64,000 nucleotides of DNA, taken from positions 1,887,501-1,951,500 of the forward strand of contig NZ_LZEU01000001.1 in NCBI RefSeq assembly GCF_014490745.1. The letters run 5' to 3'. Source of the DNA: Pseudomonas alcaligenes. GTDB lineage: Bacteria; Pseudomonadota; Gammaproteobacteria; Pseudomonadales; Pseudomonadaceae. This document shows positions 22,772 through 32,420 of this stretch, in pieces. The notes under the pieces were generated by a model. It ran no database searches, was not told where the DNA came from, and was given only the letters and a program-made list of their open reading frames with translations. The stretch's first letter is position 1. The number at the start of each line of letters is the position of its first letter. Both the position numbers and the translations under genes were made by a program.

Positions 22772-25024
22772 ATGTATAAAGACCTGAATTTCCCCATCCT
22801 CATCGTCCATCGTGACATCAAGGCCGACACCGTGGCCGGCGAGCGCGTGCGTGCCATCGCCCAGGAGCTGAGCAAAGATGGCTTTACCATCCTGCCCACT
22901 GCCAGCTCCGCCGAGGGGCGCATCGTCGCCTCCACCCATCACGGCCTGGCTTGCATCCTGGTGGCCGCCGAGGGCGCGGGGGAGAACCAGCGTCTGTTGC
23001 AGGACATGGTCGAGCTGATCCGCGTGGCCCGCGTGCGCGCGCCGCAGCTGCCGATCTTCGCCCTCGGCGAGCAGGTCACCATTGAGAATGCACCGGCCGA
23101 GGCCATGGCCGACCTCAACCACCTGCGTGGCATTCTTTACCTCTACGAAGACACCGTGTCCTTCCTCGCCCGCCAGGTGGCGCGCGCCGCACACAACTAC
23201 CTCGACGGTCTGCTGCCGCCGTTCTTCAAGGCCCTGGTGCAGCACACCGCGCAGTCCAACTATTCCTGGCACACGCCTGGCCACGGCGGTGGCGTGGCCT
23301 ATCGCAAGAGCCCGGTAGGCCAGGCCTTCCACCAGTTCTTCGGCGAGAACACCCTGCGTTCCGACCTCTCGGTGTCGGTGCCCGAGCTGGGCTCGCTGCT
23401 CGACCATACCGGCCCGCTGGCCGAGGCCGAGGCGCGCGCCGCGCGCAACTTTGGCGCCGACCACACCTTCTTCGTGATCAACGGCACCTCGACGGCGAAC
23501 AAGATCGTCTGGCACTCGATGGTCGGCCGCGACGACCTGGTGCTGGTCGATCGCAACTGCCACAAGTCGATCCTCCACTCGATCATCATGACCGGCGCCA
23601 TCCCGCTGTACCTGTGCCCGGAGCGCAACGAGCTGGGCATCATCGGGCCGATCCCGCTCTCCGAGTTCAGCCGGGAATCGATCCAGGCCAAGATCGACGC
23701 CAGCCCCCTGGCCCGTGGCCGCGCGCCCAAGGTCAAGCTGGCGGTGGTGACCAACTCCACCTACGATGGCCTCTGCTACAACGCCGAGATGGTCAAGCAG
23801 GCCCTGGGCGACTCGGTGGAGGTGCTGCACTTCGACGAGGCCTGGTATGCCTATGCCGCGTTCCACGAGTTCTACGCCGGGCGCTATGGCATGGGTACCC
23901 ACTGCGACGAGCATTCGCCGCTGGTGTTCAGCACCCATTCCACCCACAAGCTGCTGGCGGCCTTCAGCCAGGCCTCGATGATCCACGTGCAGGATGGCGG
24001 CGCCCGCCAACTGGATCGCGACCGCTTCAACGAAGCCTTCATGATGCACATCTCCACCTCGCCGCAGTACGGCATCATCGCCTCGCTGGACGTGGCCTCG
24101 GCGATGATGGAGGGGCCGGCCGGGCGTTCGCTGATCCAGGAGACTTTCGACGAGGCGCTGAGCTTCCGTCGCGCCCTGGCCAACCTGCGGCAGAACCTGG
24201 CGGCGGACGACTGGTGGTTCAGCATCTGGCAGCCGGATCAGGCCGGCGGCGATGGCGTGCACACCGGCGACTGGCTGCTGCAGCCGAATGCCGACTGGCA
24301 CGGTTTCGGCGAAGTGGCCGAGGACTATGTGCTGCTCGACCCGATCAAGGTCACCCTGGTGATGCCGGGCCTGTCCGCCGACGGCAAGCTGACCGCGGCG
24401 GGGATTCCCGCGGCGGTGGTCAGCAAGTTCCTCTGGGAGCGCGGCCTGGTGGTGGAGAAGACCGGTCTGTATTCCTTCCTGGTGCTGTTCTCCATGGGCA
24501 TCACCAAGGGCAAGTGGAGCACCCTGCTCACTGAGCTGCTGGAGTTCAAGCGCCTGTACGACGCCAACGTGCCGCTGATCGAGGCGCTGCCCTCGATTGC
24601 CCGCGAGGGCGGCGCGCGCTACGCCGGCATGGGCCTGCGCGACCTGTGCGACGAGCTGCACGGCTGCTACCGCGAGAACGCCACGGCCAAGGCGCTCAAA
24701 CGCATGTACACGGTGCTGCCGCAGGTGGCGATCAAGCCGGCCGACGCCTACGACAAGCTGGTGCGCGGCGAGGTCGAGGCGGTGCCCATCGAGCAGTTGG
24801 AGGGGCGCCTGGCCGCAGTGATGCTGGTGCCCTATCCACCGGGCATTCCGCTGATCATGCCGGGCGAGCGCTTTACCGCCGAGACCCGCTCGATCATCGA
24901 CTACCTGCAGTTCGCCCGCACCTTCGACAGCCAGTTCCCCGGCTTCGATGCCGATGTACATGGCCTGCAGCGGGAGGAAGTGGCGGGGCAGGCCTGCTAT
25001 ACAGTGGATTGTATAAAGGAGTAA
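22772..25024 (+). CDS. ldcA: Lysine/ornithine/arginine-type PLP decarboxylase (LdcA)
   Basis: A 750-residue fold-type-I (prokaryotic, five-domain) basic amino-acid decarboxylase. It has an N-terminal receiver-like wing domain (1-130), the PLP core with HTPGHGGG and FVINGTSTANK phosphate-binding loop, the Asp/Ala of FDEAWYAYA, and the Schiff-base Lys393 in HSTHKLLAA. By position and length it is the orthologue of P. aeruginosa LdcA, the lysine decarboxylase of lysine catabolism to cadaverine. AGGAAG precedes the ATG. The permease behind it supports lysine/cadaverine exchange. Confidence 0.94.
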   Translation: MYKDLNFPILIVHRDIKADTVAGERVRAIAQELSKDGFTILPTASSAEGRIVASTHHGLACILVAAEGAGENQRLLQDMVELIRVARVRAPQLPIFALGEQVTIENAPAEAMADLNHLRGILYLYEDTVSFLARQVARAAHNYLDGLLPPFFKALVQHTAQSNYSWHTPGHGGGVAYRKSPVGQAFHQFFGENTLRSDLSVSVPELGSLLDHTGPLAEAEARAARNFGADHTFFVINGTSTANKIVWHSMVGRDDLVLVDRNCHKSILHSIIMTGAIPLYLCPERNELGIIGPIPLSEFSRESIQAKIDASPLARGRAPKVKLAVVTNSTYDGLCYNAEMVKQALGDSVEVLHFDEAWYAYAAFHEFYAGRYGMGTHCDEHSPLVFSTHSTHKLLAAFSQASMIHVQDGGARQLDRDRFNEAFMMHISTSPQYGIIASLDVASAMMEGPAGRSLIQETFDEALSFRRALANLRQNLAADDWWFSIWQPDQAGGDGVHTGDWLLQPNADWHGFGEVAEDYVLLDPIKVTLVMPGLSADGKLTAAGIPAAVVSKFLWERGLVVEKTGLYSFLVLFSMGITKGKWSTLLTELLEFKRLYDANVPLIEALPSIAREGGARYAGMGLRDLCDELHGCYRENATAKALKRMYTVLPQVAIKPADAYDKLVRGEVEAVPIEQLEGRLAAVMLVPYPPGIPLIMPGERFTAETRSIIDYLQFARTFDSQFPGFDADVHGLQREEVAGQACYTVDCIKE

Positions 25025-25103
25025 GCGGCAGCCACAGGCCATGCGGGGGCGTGCTGCCGGCCTTGCTCCACGTCGCGGTCTTATGGCAATCGGGGGTGGA
25101 CAG

Positions 25104-26447
25104 ATGGCAGGCGCCGAGAGAGGGACGCGTGGCGAAATGGGGTTCTGGACCTGCAGCGCCCTGGTGGTCGGCAACATGGTCGGCTCCGGGGTGTTCCTCC
25201 TGCCGTCCAGCCTGGCGCCTTATGGCGGCCTGAGCCTGATCGGCTGGCTGGTGTCGACCACCGGGGCGGTATTGCTGGCACTGACCTTCGCCCGCCTGTC
25301 GCGCTTCAACCCGGCGGCGGGCGGCCCCTATGCCTACACCCGCGATGCTTTCGGCAGTTTTGCCGGCTACCTGTGTGCCTGGACCTACTGGAAAGCCGCC
25401 TGGATCGGCAATGCCGCGATTGCCGTGACCCTGGTCGGCTATCTGCGGGTGTTCATCCCGGCGCTGGGCGACCCGCTGCTGACGGTGACGGTGGCGATCG
25501 GCGCGATCTGGCTGTGCACCCTGATCAACCTGCGCGGGATTACCGCCTTCGGTTACGTGCAGAACATCCTGACCCTGCTCAAGCTGGTGCCGCTGCTGCT
25601 GGTCGGTCTGCTTGGCTGGTTCTATTTTCATCCGGAATACCTGCGCATTCCGCCACCTGCCGAGCTGCCCGGCGGCGGTTACGCCCAGGCCATTGCCACC
25701 ACGGCGGCGCTGACCCTGTGGTCGTTCATCGGCCTGGAGTCGGCCACGGTGCCGGCCGAGCATGTGCGCGACCCGCGGCGCACCATCCCGCGCGCGACCC
25801 TGTTCGGCACGGTGGTGGCGGCGACCGTGTACATCCTCTCGATCACGGCGGTACAGGGCATCCTGCCGCCGGAGGTGCTGGTGAAGTCCACCGCACCCTT
25901 CGCCGATGCTGCACGGGTGATGCTGGGCACCTGGGGCTACTACTTCATCGCCGGCGGGGCGGTGGTGGCCTGCCTCGGCGCACTCAATGGCTGGGTGCTG
26001 CTGCAGGGGCAGATTCCCATGGCCACTGCGCGCGACGGCCTGTTGCCGGAGTCCCTGGCCAAGACCAACAAGTACGACGTGCCGGCCAACGGCCTGCTGG
26101 TGTCCGGCGTGCTGGTGACCCTGCTGGTGTTGGTGGACGGGCAGGGCGATCTGGTCGAGGTGTTCAACGTGATCATCCTGCTCGGCACCATGGCCGGCGT
26201 CGTGCCCTATGTGTTCTGCGCGGCGGCCCTGCTGCAGCTGCTGGCGGTACGCCCGGGCGATTTCGGCCCGCGTGAGCAGGGGCGCCTGCTGCTGATCGGC
26301 AGCAGCGCCTTCGTCTACTCGATGTGGGCACTCTACGGCACCGGGCCGCAGGCGATCTTCTGGGGTTTCCTGGTGCTGATGGTGGGCATCCCGCTGTACA
26401 CCTGGCGGCAATGGCGCAACCGGGTTGCCGCCAGCGCCGGGCACTGA
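25104..26447 (+). CDS. APC-family amino acid/polyamine antiporter
   Basis: A 447-residue, 12-helix transporter. The helix 1 motif GNMVGSGVFLLPSSLAPYGG matches the AdiC/CadB/PotE group of basic amino-acid:amine antiporters, and helix 6 has WSFIGLES. It lies 79 nt after the decarboxylase gene in the same direction, which suggests lysine/cadaverine exchange; specificity is inferred from context. The start ATG 25104 follows GGTGGA; 25083 and 25137 are alternatives. In PAO1 an equivalent permease follows ldcA. Confidence 0.88.
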   Translation: MAGAERGTRGEMGFWTCSALVVGNMVGSGVFLLPSSLAPYGGLSLIGWLVSTTGAVLLALTFARLSRFNPAAGGPYAYTRDAFGSFAGYLCAWTYWKAAWIGNAAIAVTLVGYLRVFIPALGDPLLTVTVAIGAIWLCTLINLRGITAFGYVQNILTLLKLVPLLLVGLLGWFYFHPEYLRIPPPAELPGGGYAQAIATTAALTLWSFIGLESATVPAEHVRDPRRTIPRATLFGTVVAATVYILSITAVQGILPPEVLVKSTAPFADAARVMLGTWGYYFIAGGAVVACLGALNGWVLLQGQIPMATARDGLLPESLAKTNKYDVPANGLLVSGVLVTLLVLVDGQGDLVEVFNVIILLGTMAGVVPYVFCAAALLQLLAVRPGDFGPREQGRLLLIGSSAFVYSMWALYGTGPQAIFWGFLVLMVGIPLYTWRQWRNRVAASAGH

Positions 26448-26677
26448 GCGCGCCAGGCTTTGTCCGGGGCGATAACTGCCTGGGTTTTCCCGGCTCAGTT
26501 GTAAAAAGATCAAGCGCTTAACGGATATAGTCAGAAATCTTCTTAGCTTTGCTAGCGTGCCTTGCGTCACAGTGGCCAGCATCGACATTTATTGCATGCT
26601 TGTTATAGTTGGCCGGTTGAATCCATAACAATACGTCTATGCGCACCGCCTGCGCCCTGCCTCCGAGGAAGATCTGC
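26448..26677 (+). promoter_or_regulatory. Intergenic promoter region before the crotonase gene
   Basis: 230 nt without a convincing gene. The second half is notably AT-rich. TTGCAT and TATAGT around 26591-26608 are a possible sigma-70 pair but poorly spaced. No clear terminator for the permease gene was seen. Confidence 0.35.
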
Positions 26678-27490
26678 GTGCCCGACTACAAAGCCTTTTG
26701 CGTCGAGTTGAGCGACAAGATCGCTCATGTACAGATCAACCGCCCGGAGAAGGTCAACGCGATGAATGCGGACTTCTGGACGGAGATCATCGATATCTTC
26801 GAATGGATCGACGCTACCGACGAGGCCCGCGTGGTGGTGCTGTCCGGCGCCGGCAAGCATTTTTCCTCGGGTATCGACCTGATGCTGCTGGCCCAGGCCG
26901 GCAGCGCGCTGGGCAAGGACGTCGGGCGTAACGCCGAAGGCCTGCGCCGCAAGATCCTCCAGCTGCAAGCCTCCTTCAATGCCGTCGACAACTGCCGCAA
27001 GCCGGTGCTGGCAGCCATCCAGGGCTACTGCCTGGGCGGCGCCATCGACCTGATCTCGGCCTGCGATATGCGCTATTCCACCGCCGATGCGCAGTTCTCC
27101 ATCAAGGAGATCGACATGGGCATGGCCGCCGACGTCGGTACCCTGCAGCGCCTGCCCCGTATCATCGGCGACGGCATGATGCGCGAGCTGGCCTACACCG
27201 GCCGCACCATCGACGGCGCCGAAGCGCAGCGCATCAACCTGGTCAACCGCACCTATGCCAGCCAGGAAGAACTGCTGGATGGAGTGATGGCACTGGCCGG
27301 CGAGATCGCCGAGAAATCTCCCATCGCCATTCGTGGCACCAAGCACATGATCCGCTACATGCGCGATCACCGGGTCGACGACGGCCTGGAATACGTGGCG
27401 AACTGGAATGCCGCGATGCTGCAGTCTGCTGATCTGCGGGTGGCCATGGCCGCGCACATGAGCAAGCAAAAAGCGGAATTTGCCGATTGA
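26678..27490 (+). CDS. Delta3,5-delta2,4-dienoyl-CoA isomerase-like crotonase
   Basis: A 270-residue crotonase-superfamily protein. The oxyanion residues are in the SSGIDL and GYCLGGAIDL segments. The block KEIDMGMAADVGTLQRLP matches mammalian ECH1 dienoyl-CoA isomerases and includes the catalytic Glu (KE) and Asp (AAD), so isomerisation of unsaturated acyl-CoA in beta-oxidation is more likely than simple hydration. The GTG start at 26678 is supported by GAGGA 8 nt upstream; an earlier ATG at 26639 lacks a site. It precedes fimL by 33 nt and may be cotranscribed. Confidence 0.9.
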   Translation: MPDYKAFCVELSDKIAHVQINRPEKVNAMNADFWTEIIDIFEWIDATDEARVVVLSGAGKHFSSGIDLMLLAQAGSALGKDVGRNAEGLRRKILQLQASFNAVDNCRKPVLAAIQGYCLGGAIDLISACDMRYSTADAQFSIKEIDMGMAADVGTLQRLPRIIGDGMMRELAYTGRTIDGAEAQRINLVNRTYASQEELLDGVMALAGEIAEKSPIAIRGTKHMIRYMRDHRVDDGLEYVANWNAAMLQSADLRVAMAAHMSKQKAEFAD

Positions 27491-27523
27491 TGCAGTACCT
27501 GCCGAGCGAGGTGCAGTAGACCC

Positions 27524-29197
27524 ATGGTCACTGGAGCAACATCCCTGAGCCTGGTGCGTGACGAGCTGTTCACCACCATGGAAGAGACCGAACAGAGTCT
27601 CGAGTACTTCATCGCCGAACGAAACAACGGCAGCCTGCTGCAGCAGGCAGTGGAAAACCTGCAACAGGTGCGCGGCACCCTCAACCTGATCGAACTGGCC
27701 GGCGCTGAGCTGCTGGCCCAGGAAGTCCTGCAACAGGCCACCGACATCCCGGTCGGCGCCGGTGAAGAACGCGATGGCCAGCTGTCGGCCCTGAGTAGCG
27801 CGCTGTACGTGCTGCGTCGCTATCTGGAAAACGTCGACGCCAACCGCCAGGAAATGCCCGAGCTGCTGCTGCCGGCGATCAACGAACTGCGTCAGGCCGG
27901 TGCCCAACCACCGCTGCCGGAAAGCTTCTTCTTCAGCGTGCGCCTGGATCAGGCCCGACCGGCAGGCGTGCCCGCCGCGGCTCAGGCGAGCGCTGCCGAC
28001 TTGCGCCGTCTGCGCCACATGTATCAGGTCGGCCTGCTCGGCTTTATCCGCGAGGACAACCCGCAGGCCGGCCTCAAGCTGATGCTGCGGGCCCTGGCGC
28101 GTCTCGATAGCCTGTTCGCCAGCGAGGCGCGTGGTCGCCTGTACTGGATCGGTGCGGCCGCCGTGGAATCGCAGCTCGATGGCCAGCTGCTGACGCGCAA
28201 GGCGCGCAAACAGCTGTTCTCGCGACTGGATCGCGAGCTCAAGCAGGCCCTCAGCAACCAGGCCTACGAGGCGCCGCGCAGCCTGCTCAAGGAGCTGCTC
28301 TACCTGGTGGCCCTGGCCGACAGCCGCGGCGCCCATTCGAGCCAGGTGAGCGAAGTATTCGGCCTGACTGCACTGCCGTTCACCGATCACCTGCTCGACG
28401 AGGAATACCAGCGCCTGTCCGGCCCGGGGCAGGGCGTGATGCGTTCGCTGTCCTCGGCGATTCGCGAGGAGCTGGCCAGCGTCAAGGACATGCTCGACCT
28501 GATCGAGCGCGGCACCGCCCAGCCGGACAGCTTCGCCAACCTGCATGCCATGCTCGGCAAGCTGGCCAAGACCCTCGGCATGGTCGGTCTGAGTTCCGCG
28601 GCCAATGCCCTGCAGGTACAGCTGCCGGTGGTAGCGGGCTGGGGCGCGGAGAGCCCGGCGGCCAGCGCCGATCTGCACAAGCTGGCCGAGGCCGTGCTGT
28701 ATGTGGAGAGCATGGTGGCCAGCCTGGAGCGCGGCGAGCAGCGCAATCCGCGGCCGGCTACCCTGCAGCCGGGCGACGAGGGCGAGGCCTTTGCCGCTCA
28801 CCAGCTGACCGAAGCGCGCATTGTGGTGATCGACGAGGCCCAGGGCGGTCTGGCCCTGGCCAAGCGGGCGATCACTTCCTACCTCGAATCCAGTGGCGAC
28901 AAGCTGCACCTGGCCAACGTGCCGTTCAGCCTGCAGGCGGTGCGTGGTGGCCTGTGGTTCCTCGGCCAGGAGCGTGCGGCCAAGCTGATCGGTGCCTGTG
29001 CCGACTACATCCAGACGCGCATGATCGAAGCGGCGCAGATGCCGTCCGAGCAGATGCTGGAAACCCTCGCTGATGCCCTCAGCAGCCTCGAGTACTACCT
29101 CGAAGCCGGTGCCGTGCTGCGTCCGGAGACCACGCCGAGCGTGCTCGACCTGGCCGAGGAAAGCGTGCGCGCCCTGGGCCTGCCGGTAGCCGCCTGA
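27524..29197 (+). CDS. fimL: FimL, twitching-motility/cAMP regulator
   Basis: A 557-residue protein made of Hpt-like helical repeats similar to the N-terminus of ChpA but without an evident phospho-accepting His motif. In P. aeruginosa FimL links the Chp chemosensory system and FimV to adenylate cyclase CyaB and type IV pili. The sequence here shows leading helices with [11 protein letters not shown], repeated [18 protein letters not shown] segments, and no catalytic motif. Assignment rests on overall resemblance, length and synteny with nudC downstream (ATGA overlap). Confidence 0.9.
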   Translation: MVTGATSLSLVRDELFTTMEETEQSLEYFIAERNNGSLLQQAVENLQQVRGTLNLIELAGAELLAQEVLQQATDIPVGAGEERDGQLSALSSALYVLRRYLENVDANRQEMPELLLPAINELRQAGAQPPLPESFFFSVRLDQARPAGVPAAAQASAADLRRLRHMYQVGLLGFIREDNPQAGLKLMLRALARLDSLFASEARGRLYWIGAAAVESQLDGQLLTRKARKQLFSRLDRELKQALSNQAYEAPRSLLKELLYLVALADSRGAHSSQVSEVFGLTALPFTDHLLDEEYQRLSGPGQGVMRSLSSAIREELASVKDMLDLIERGTAQPDSFANLHAMLGKLAKTLGMVGLSSAANALQVQLPVVAGWGAESPAASADLHKLAEAVLYVESMVASLERGEQRNPRPATLQPGDEGEAFAAHQLTEARIVVIDEAQGGLALAKRAITSYLESSGDKLHLANVPFSLQAVRGGLWFLGQERAAKLIGACADYIQTRMIEAAQMPSEQMLETLADALSSLEYYLEAGAVLRPETTPSVLDLAEESVRALGLPVAA

Positions 29198-30030
29198 TGG
29201 GCAGCGGCTGGCAGACCACCCCGGTGCTGGATAATGGCCAGCCCGGTGGTTGGGCGCTGGTACGGGGCGCGCAGGGCTTTCTTGCCGATGGCAATGGCGT
29301 GCTGTTCCCCCGCGAATGGCTGAAGCGCCAGGATCTGCCGATTGCCGCCGAGCATGGCCTCGGCCGTTTCAATGATGAGCCGGTGTGGCTGCTGCAGTTG
29401 AATCATCCGGCCGAGCTGCCGGGCTGCTTCTGGCAGGGCCTGCGGCAGTTCATGCTGCAGGCCGATTACCCGACTTTCCGCATGCTGTCCTTTGCCGAGC
29501 AGGTCGCCACCTGGAGCGAGCAGCACCGTTTCTGCGGGCGTTGCGGCAGTGCCACCCAGCAGGTGGCGGGCGAACGCTGCATGCGCTGCCCGCAGTGTGA
29601 GCTGGACAGCTATGCGCGGATCTCGCCGAGCATGATCGTGCTGGTTACCCGTGGCGACGAGATCCTCCTGGCCCGTTCGCCGCGCTTCGTGCCGGGCGTC
29701 TACAGTACCCTGGCCGGCTTCGTCGAGCCGGGCGAGTCGGCTGAGGAGTGCGTGGCCCGCGAGGTGCGTGAAGAGGTGGGGATCGAGGTGCAGAACCTGC
29801 AGTACCTGGGCAGCCAGGGCTGGCCTTTCCCGCATTCGCTGATGCTTGGCTTCCATGCCGAATACGCCGCTGGCGAGATCGTCCCGCAGGCCGACGAGAT
29901 CGAGGATGCGCGCTGGTTCCCTATCGAGCAGCTGCCGCCTTTGCCGATGCAGCGCTCCATCGCCCGCTACCTGATCGACAGCTACCTGGCCCGGCGCCTG
30001 GGCCTGGAGCAGCCGCAGCTGTCGCGCTAG
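29197..30030 (+). CDS. nudC: NAD(+) diphosphatase / NAD-capped RNA decapping hydrolase (NudC)
   Basis: A 277-residue Nudix hydrolase that cleaves NADH/NAD to NMNH/NMN + AMP and removes NAD caps from RNA. It has an N-terminal NUDIX-like domain, a four-Cys zinc ribbon (CGRCG ... CMRCPQC near residues 114-132), the Nudix box beginning [11 protein letters not shown] and ending REVREEVGI, and the NudC-specific [11 protein letters not shown]. Start codon ATG overlaps the fimL stop. It converges with the TSUP gene with only 6 nt between stops and no terminator visible. Confidence 0.95.
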   Translation: MGSGWQTTPVLDNGQPGGWALVRGAQGFLADGNGVLFPREWLKRQDLPIAAEHGLGRFNDEPVWLLQLNHPAELPGCFWQGLRQFMLQADYPTFRMLSFAEQVATWSEQHRFCGRCGSATQQVAGERCMRCPQCELDSYARISPSMIVLVTRGDEILLARSPRFVPGVYSTLAGFVEPGESAEECVAREVREEVGIEVQNLQYLGSQGWPFPHSLMLGFHAEYAAGEIVPQADEIEDARWFPIEQLPPLPMQRSIARYLIDSYLARRLGLEQPQLSR

Positions 30031-30036
30031 CCCTGC

Positions 30037-30822
30037 TCAGGCCTGGCCGAACCAGTGCTGCCAGGCCAGGCGCGCCGTCAGCGCCAACACCACCAGAATG
30101 AACACCGGGCGGATGAATTTCGAGCCGCCGCGAATCGCCGTGCGTGCGCCGAGGAAGGCGCCGATCATCAGCGCCAGGCCCATGCTGATGCCGAGCAGCC
30201 AGGCAACCTGGCCACTGACGATGAACACGCTCAAGGCCATGGCGTTGCTGACGAAGTTCATGCTGCGCGCCACGCCGCTGGCGCGTACCAGGTCGAGGGG
30301 GTAGAGCAGCAGGGTGCTGACCGTCCAGAAGGCGCCGGTGCCGGGGCCGGCCACACCGTCGTAGAAACCCAGGCCAAGTCCCTGCGGCCACTGCCGGCGC
30401 TGGGCGATGGGGGCGTCCTGGCTGGCCTGGTTTTCCGGCGTCTTGCCGAACAGCAGGTAGAGGCCGCAGCCGAACACCACCGCCGGCAGCATCTGGTTGA
30501 GCCAGGCGGCCGGCAGCCAGTGGGCGATCAGCGCGCCGATGGTGGCACCGATGGCCGTGGCGAGCAGCGCGTTGCGCCATTGCCGCGGGGCGAACAGCTT
30601 GCGTCGGTAGAAGGTGTAGCTGGCGGTGGCCGAACCGAAGGTGGCGCACAGCTTGTTGGTGCCCAGTACCAGGTGTGGCGGCAGGCCGGCGGTGAGCAGG
30701 GCGGGGATGGTCAGCAGGCCGCCGCCGCCGGCGATGGCGTCGATGAAACCGGCGGTGAAGGCGACCAGGGCAAGAATGACCAGGGTTATCGGATCGACGC
30801 CCAGATCAAAGACAAAAGGCAT
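30037..30822 (-). CDS. TSUP-family (TauE/SafE-like) permease
   Basis: A 261-residue multi-pass membrane protein of the sulfite-exporter TauE/SafE family. It has the signature GFIDAIAGGGGLLTIPALL in the first helices and the matching second-half motif around GVAGPGTGAFW, as in the internal duplication of the family. Substrates of such proteins are sulfite, organosulfonates or similar anions; this one's substrate is not evident. It is transcribed alone, towards nudC. Confidence 0.88.
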   Translation of the reverse strand: MPFVFDLGVDPITLVILALVAFTAGFIDAIAGGGGLLTIPALLTAGLPPHLVLGTNKLCATFGSATASYTFYRRKLFAPRQWRNALLATAIGATIGALIAHWLPAAWLNQMLPAVVFGCGLYLLFGKTPENQASQDAPIAQRRQWPQGLGLGFYDGVAGPGTGAFWTVSTLLLYPLDLVRASGVARSMNFVSNAMALSVFIVSGQVAWLLGISMGLALMIGAFLGARTAIRGGSKFIRPVFILVVLALTARLAWQHWFGQA

Positions 30823-30922
30823 AAAAAACTCGACGTGGATTCAATTGTGCAGGGCTACGGCTGGCCGGCCGTCGGGCTGCTGCGCATAATGCCGGCAATT
30901 TCATGGAGAAGGAAATCGACTC

Positions 30923-31573
30923 ATGCAGTATGACGGCCTGGCCTGGTTTGTCGGCCTCCTGGCGCTGCTGGCCCTGTTCATTGCGGCGCGCATTCTGCTG
31001 GCGCGCAACTGGTTCCTCGGCTGGCTGCGCGGCACCTGCGGCCTGGCTTTCGTCCTGCTGGCCGGCCTGGTCGGAGTGATCGCCTACGACCTGCTGAGCT
31101 ACTCGGCCCTGCCGCAAGGCAAGCCGCTGCTGACCCTGAGCTTCGCCAGTGATGGCCCGCAGCGCTACCGTGTCAACCTGCTGGAAGGCGGCGAGGAGCG
31201 CGAGGTGCTGCTGGAAGGTGACATGTGGCAGCTGGATGGCCGTCTGCTGCGCTGGAAGGGCCTGGCGGCGCTGATCGGCCTGCAACCCGGTTACCGCCTG
31301 GAAAAGCTCTCCGGGCGTTTCCTCGCCATCGAGCAGCAGGAGAGTGCCCGCCATGCCCAGGTGGCTCTGGCCGCCAGCCCTTATGGCATCGACCTGTGGC
31401 GCTGGCTGCGCCTGGGCCAGCATGACCTGTTCCTGTTCGATCCGCAGGCGGCGCGGGTGACCTACCTGCCGATCGCCGATGGTGCGATGTTCAGCGTCAG
31501 CCTGAGCCCCACCGGCCTGCTGGCGCAGCCGATGAACCAGGCGGCCAACCAGGCGCTGCAAGACTGGCAATAA
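30923..31573 (+). CDS. Conserved inner-membrane protein of unknown function
   Basis: A 216-residue protein with two N-terminal membrane helices (about 7-27 and 38-60) and a soluble domain of about 150 residues with no cysteines or catalytic motif. A recurring pattern is a beta-rich domain with an R/K-W/L alternation (MWQLDGRLLRWKGL), and the C-terminus LAQPMNQAANQALQDW. It corresponds in position to PA1825. GGAGAAGG precedes the ATG. Function is unknown. Confidence 0.8.
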   Translation: MQYDGLAWFVGLLALLALFIAARILLARNWFLGWLRGTCGLAFVLLAGLVGVIAYDLLSYSALPQGKPLLTLSFASDGPQRYRVNLLEGGEEREVLLEGDMWQLDGRLLRWKGLAALIGLQPGYRLEKLSGRFLAIEQQESARHAQVALAASPYGIDLWRWLRLGQHDLFLFDPQAARVTYLPIADGAMFSVSLSPTGLLAQPMNQAANQALQDWQ

Positions 31574-31586
31574 ACGTCAGGCAATG

Positions 31587-31613
31587 AAAAAGGGGCCCGC
31601 GGGCCCCTTTTTT
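31587..31613. terminator. Bidirectional terminator between the membrane protein and SDR genes
   Basis: AAAAAGGGGCCC/GGGCCCCTTTTTT, a GC-rich stem with A and T runs on both sides, lies between converging genes. Confidence 0.92.
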
Positions 31614-31628
31614 GCGCGCGTCGACTCC

Positions 31629-32396
31629 TCAGGAGAGGAAGCCGCCGTCCACATTCAGCGCCACGCCGGTGGTATAGCTGGAGGCGTCGCTGGCCAGGTA
31701 CAGCACGGTGCCGGCCATTTCGCTCGGGGCGGCCACGCGCTTGAGCGGGATACGCTGCAGGGCGACGTTGAGGATGGCGTCGTTCTTGGTCAGCGCGGAG
31801 GCGAACTTGGTGTCGGTCAGGCCCGGCAGCAGGGCGTTGCAGCGGATGCCGAACTGCGCGCATTCCTTGGCGAAGACCTTGGTCATGCTGATCACGGCGG
31901 CCTTGGTCACCGAGTAGATGCCCTGGAACTCGCCCGGGGAGACACCGTTGATCGAGGCGACGTTGATGATCGAGCCGCCACCGTTGGCCTTCATCAGCTT
32001 GCCGCCCTCGATGGACATGAAGTAGTAGCCGCGGATGTTGACGTCGACGGTCTTCTGGAATGCGCCCAGGTCGGTGTCCAGCACGTTGCAGAACTGTGGG
32101 TTGGTGGCGGCGTTGTTGACCAGGATGTCCAGGCGGCCGAACTGCTCGCGGATAAAGGCGAACACGCTGCTGATCTGCTCCATCTCGCCGATATGGCAGG
32201 CAATGGCGGTGGCCTTGCCGCCATCGGCAACAATGGCGTCGGCGACCTTCTGGCAGTCGTCGATCTTGCGGCTCGAGACGATCACGTGGGCGCCTTGCTG
32301 GGCCAGCAGCTTGGCGATGGCCTCACCGATGCCGCGGCTGGCGCCGGAAACGAAAGCGATCTTGCCGTCGAGGTCGAACAGGTGGGTCTTGGACAT
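31629..32396 (-). CDS. Short-chain dehydrogenase/reductase
   Basis: A 255-residue classical SDR. The cofactor motif SGASRGIGEA (about 18-27), the NNAATN segment, the catalytic Ser in NVASINGVS and the YSVTK catalytic pair are present. Basic residues SSRK after strand 2 suggest NADP(H). It is the downstream partner of the phosphotransferase gene (24-nt gap). In similar pairs the pathway is acyl-CoA or alcohol/ketone metabolism, not proven here. Confidence 0.92.
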   Translation of the reverse strand: MSKTHLFDLDGKIAFVSGASRGIGEAIAKLLAQQGAHVIVSSRKIDDCQKVADAIVADGGKATAIACHIGEMEQISSVFAFIREQFGRLDILVNNAATNPQFCNVLDTDLGAFQKTVDVNIRGYYFMSIEGGKLMKANGGGSIINVASINGVSPGEFQGIYSVTKAAVISMTKVFAKECAQFGIRCNALLPGLTDTKFASALTKNDAILNVALQRIPLKRVAAPSEMAGTVLYLASDASSYTTGVALNVDGGFLS

Positions 32397-32420
32397 TGTG
32401 GTTCCCTTGTCTGAGCCGGG

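Noticed and set aside
22721..25177. An 818-codon minus-strand frame across ldcA
   Set aside because: Antisense to a well-supported decarboxylase with its own ribosome site; no domain seen.
26603..28909. A 768-codon minus-strand frame across the crotonase and fimL genes
   Set aside because: Antisense to two recognised proteins; composition is typical of a shadow frame.
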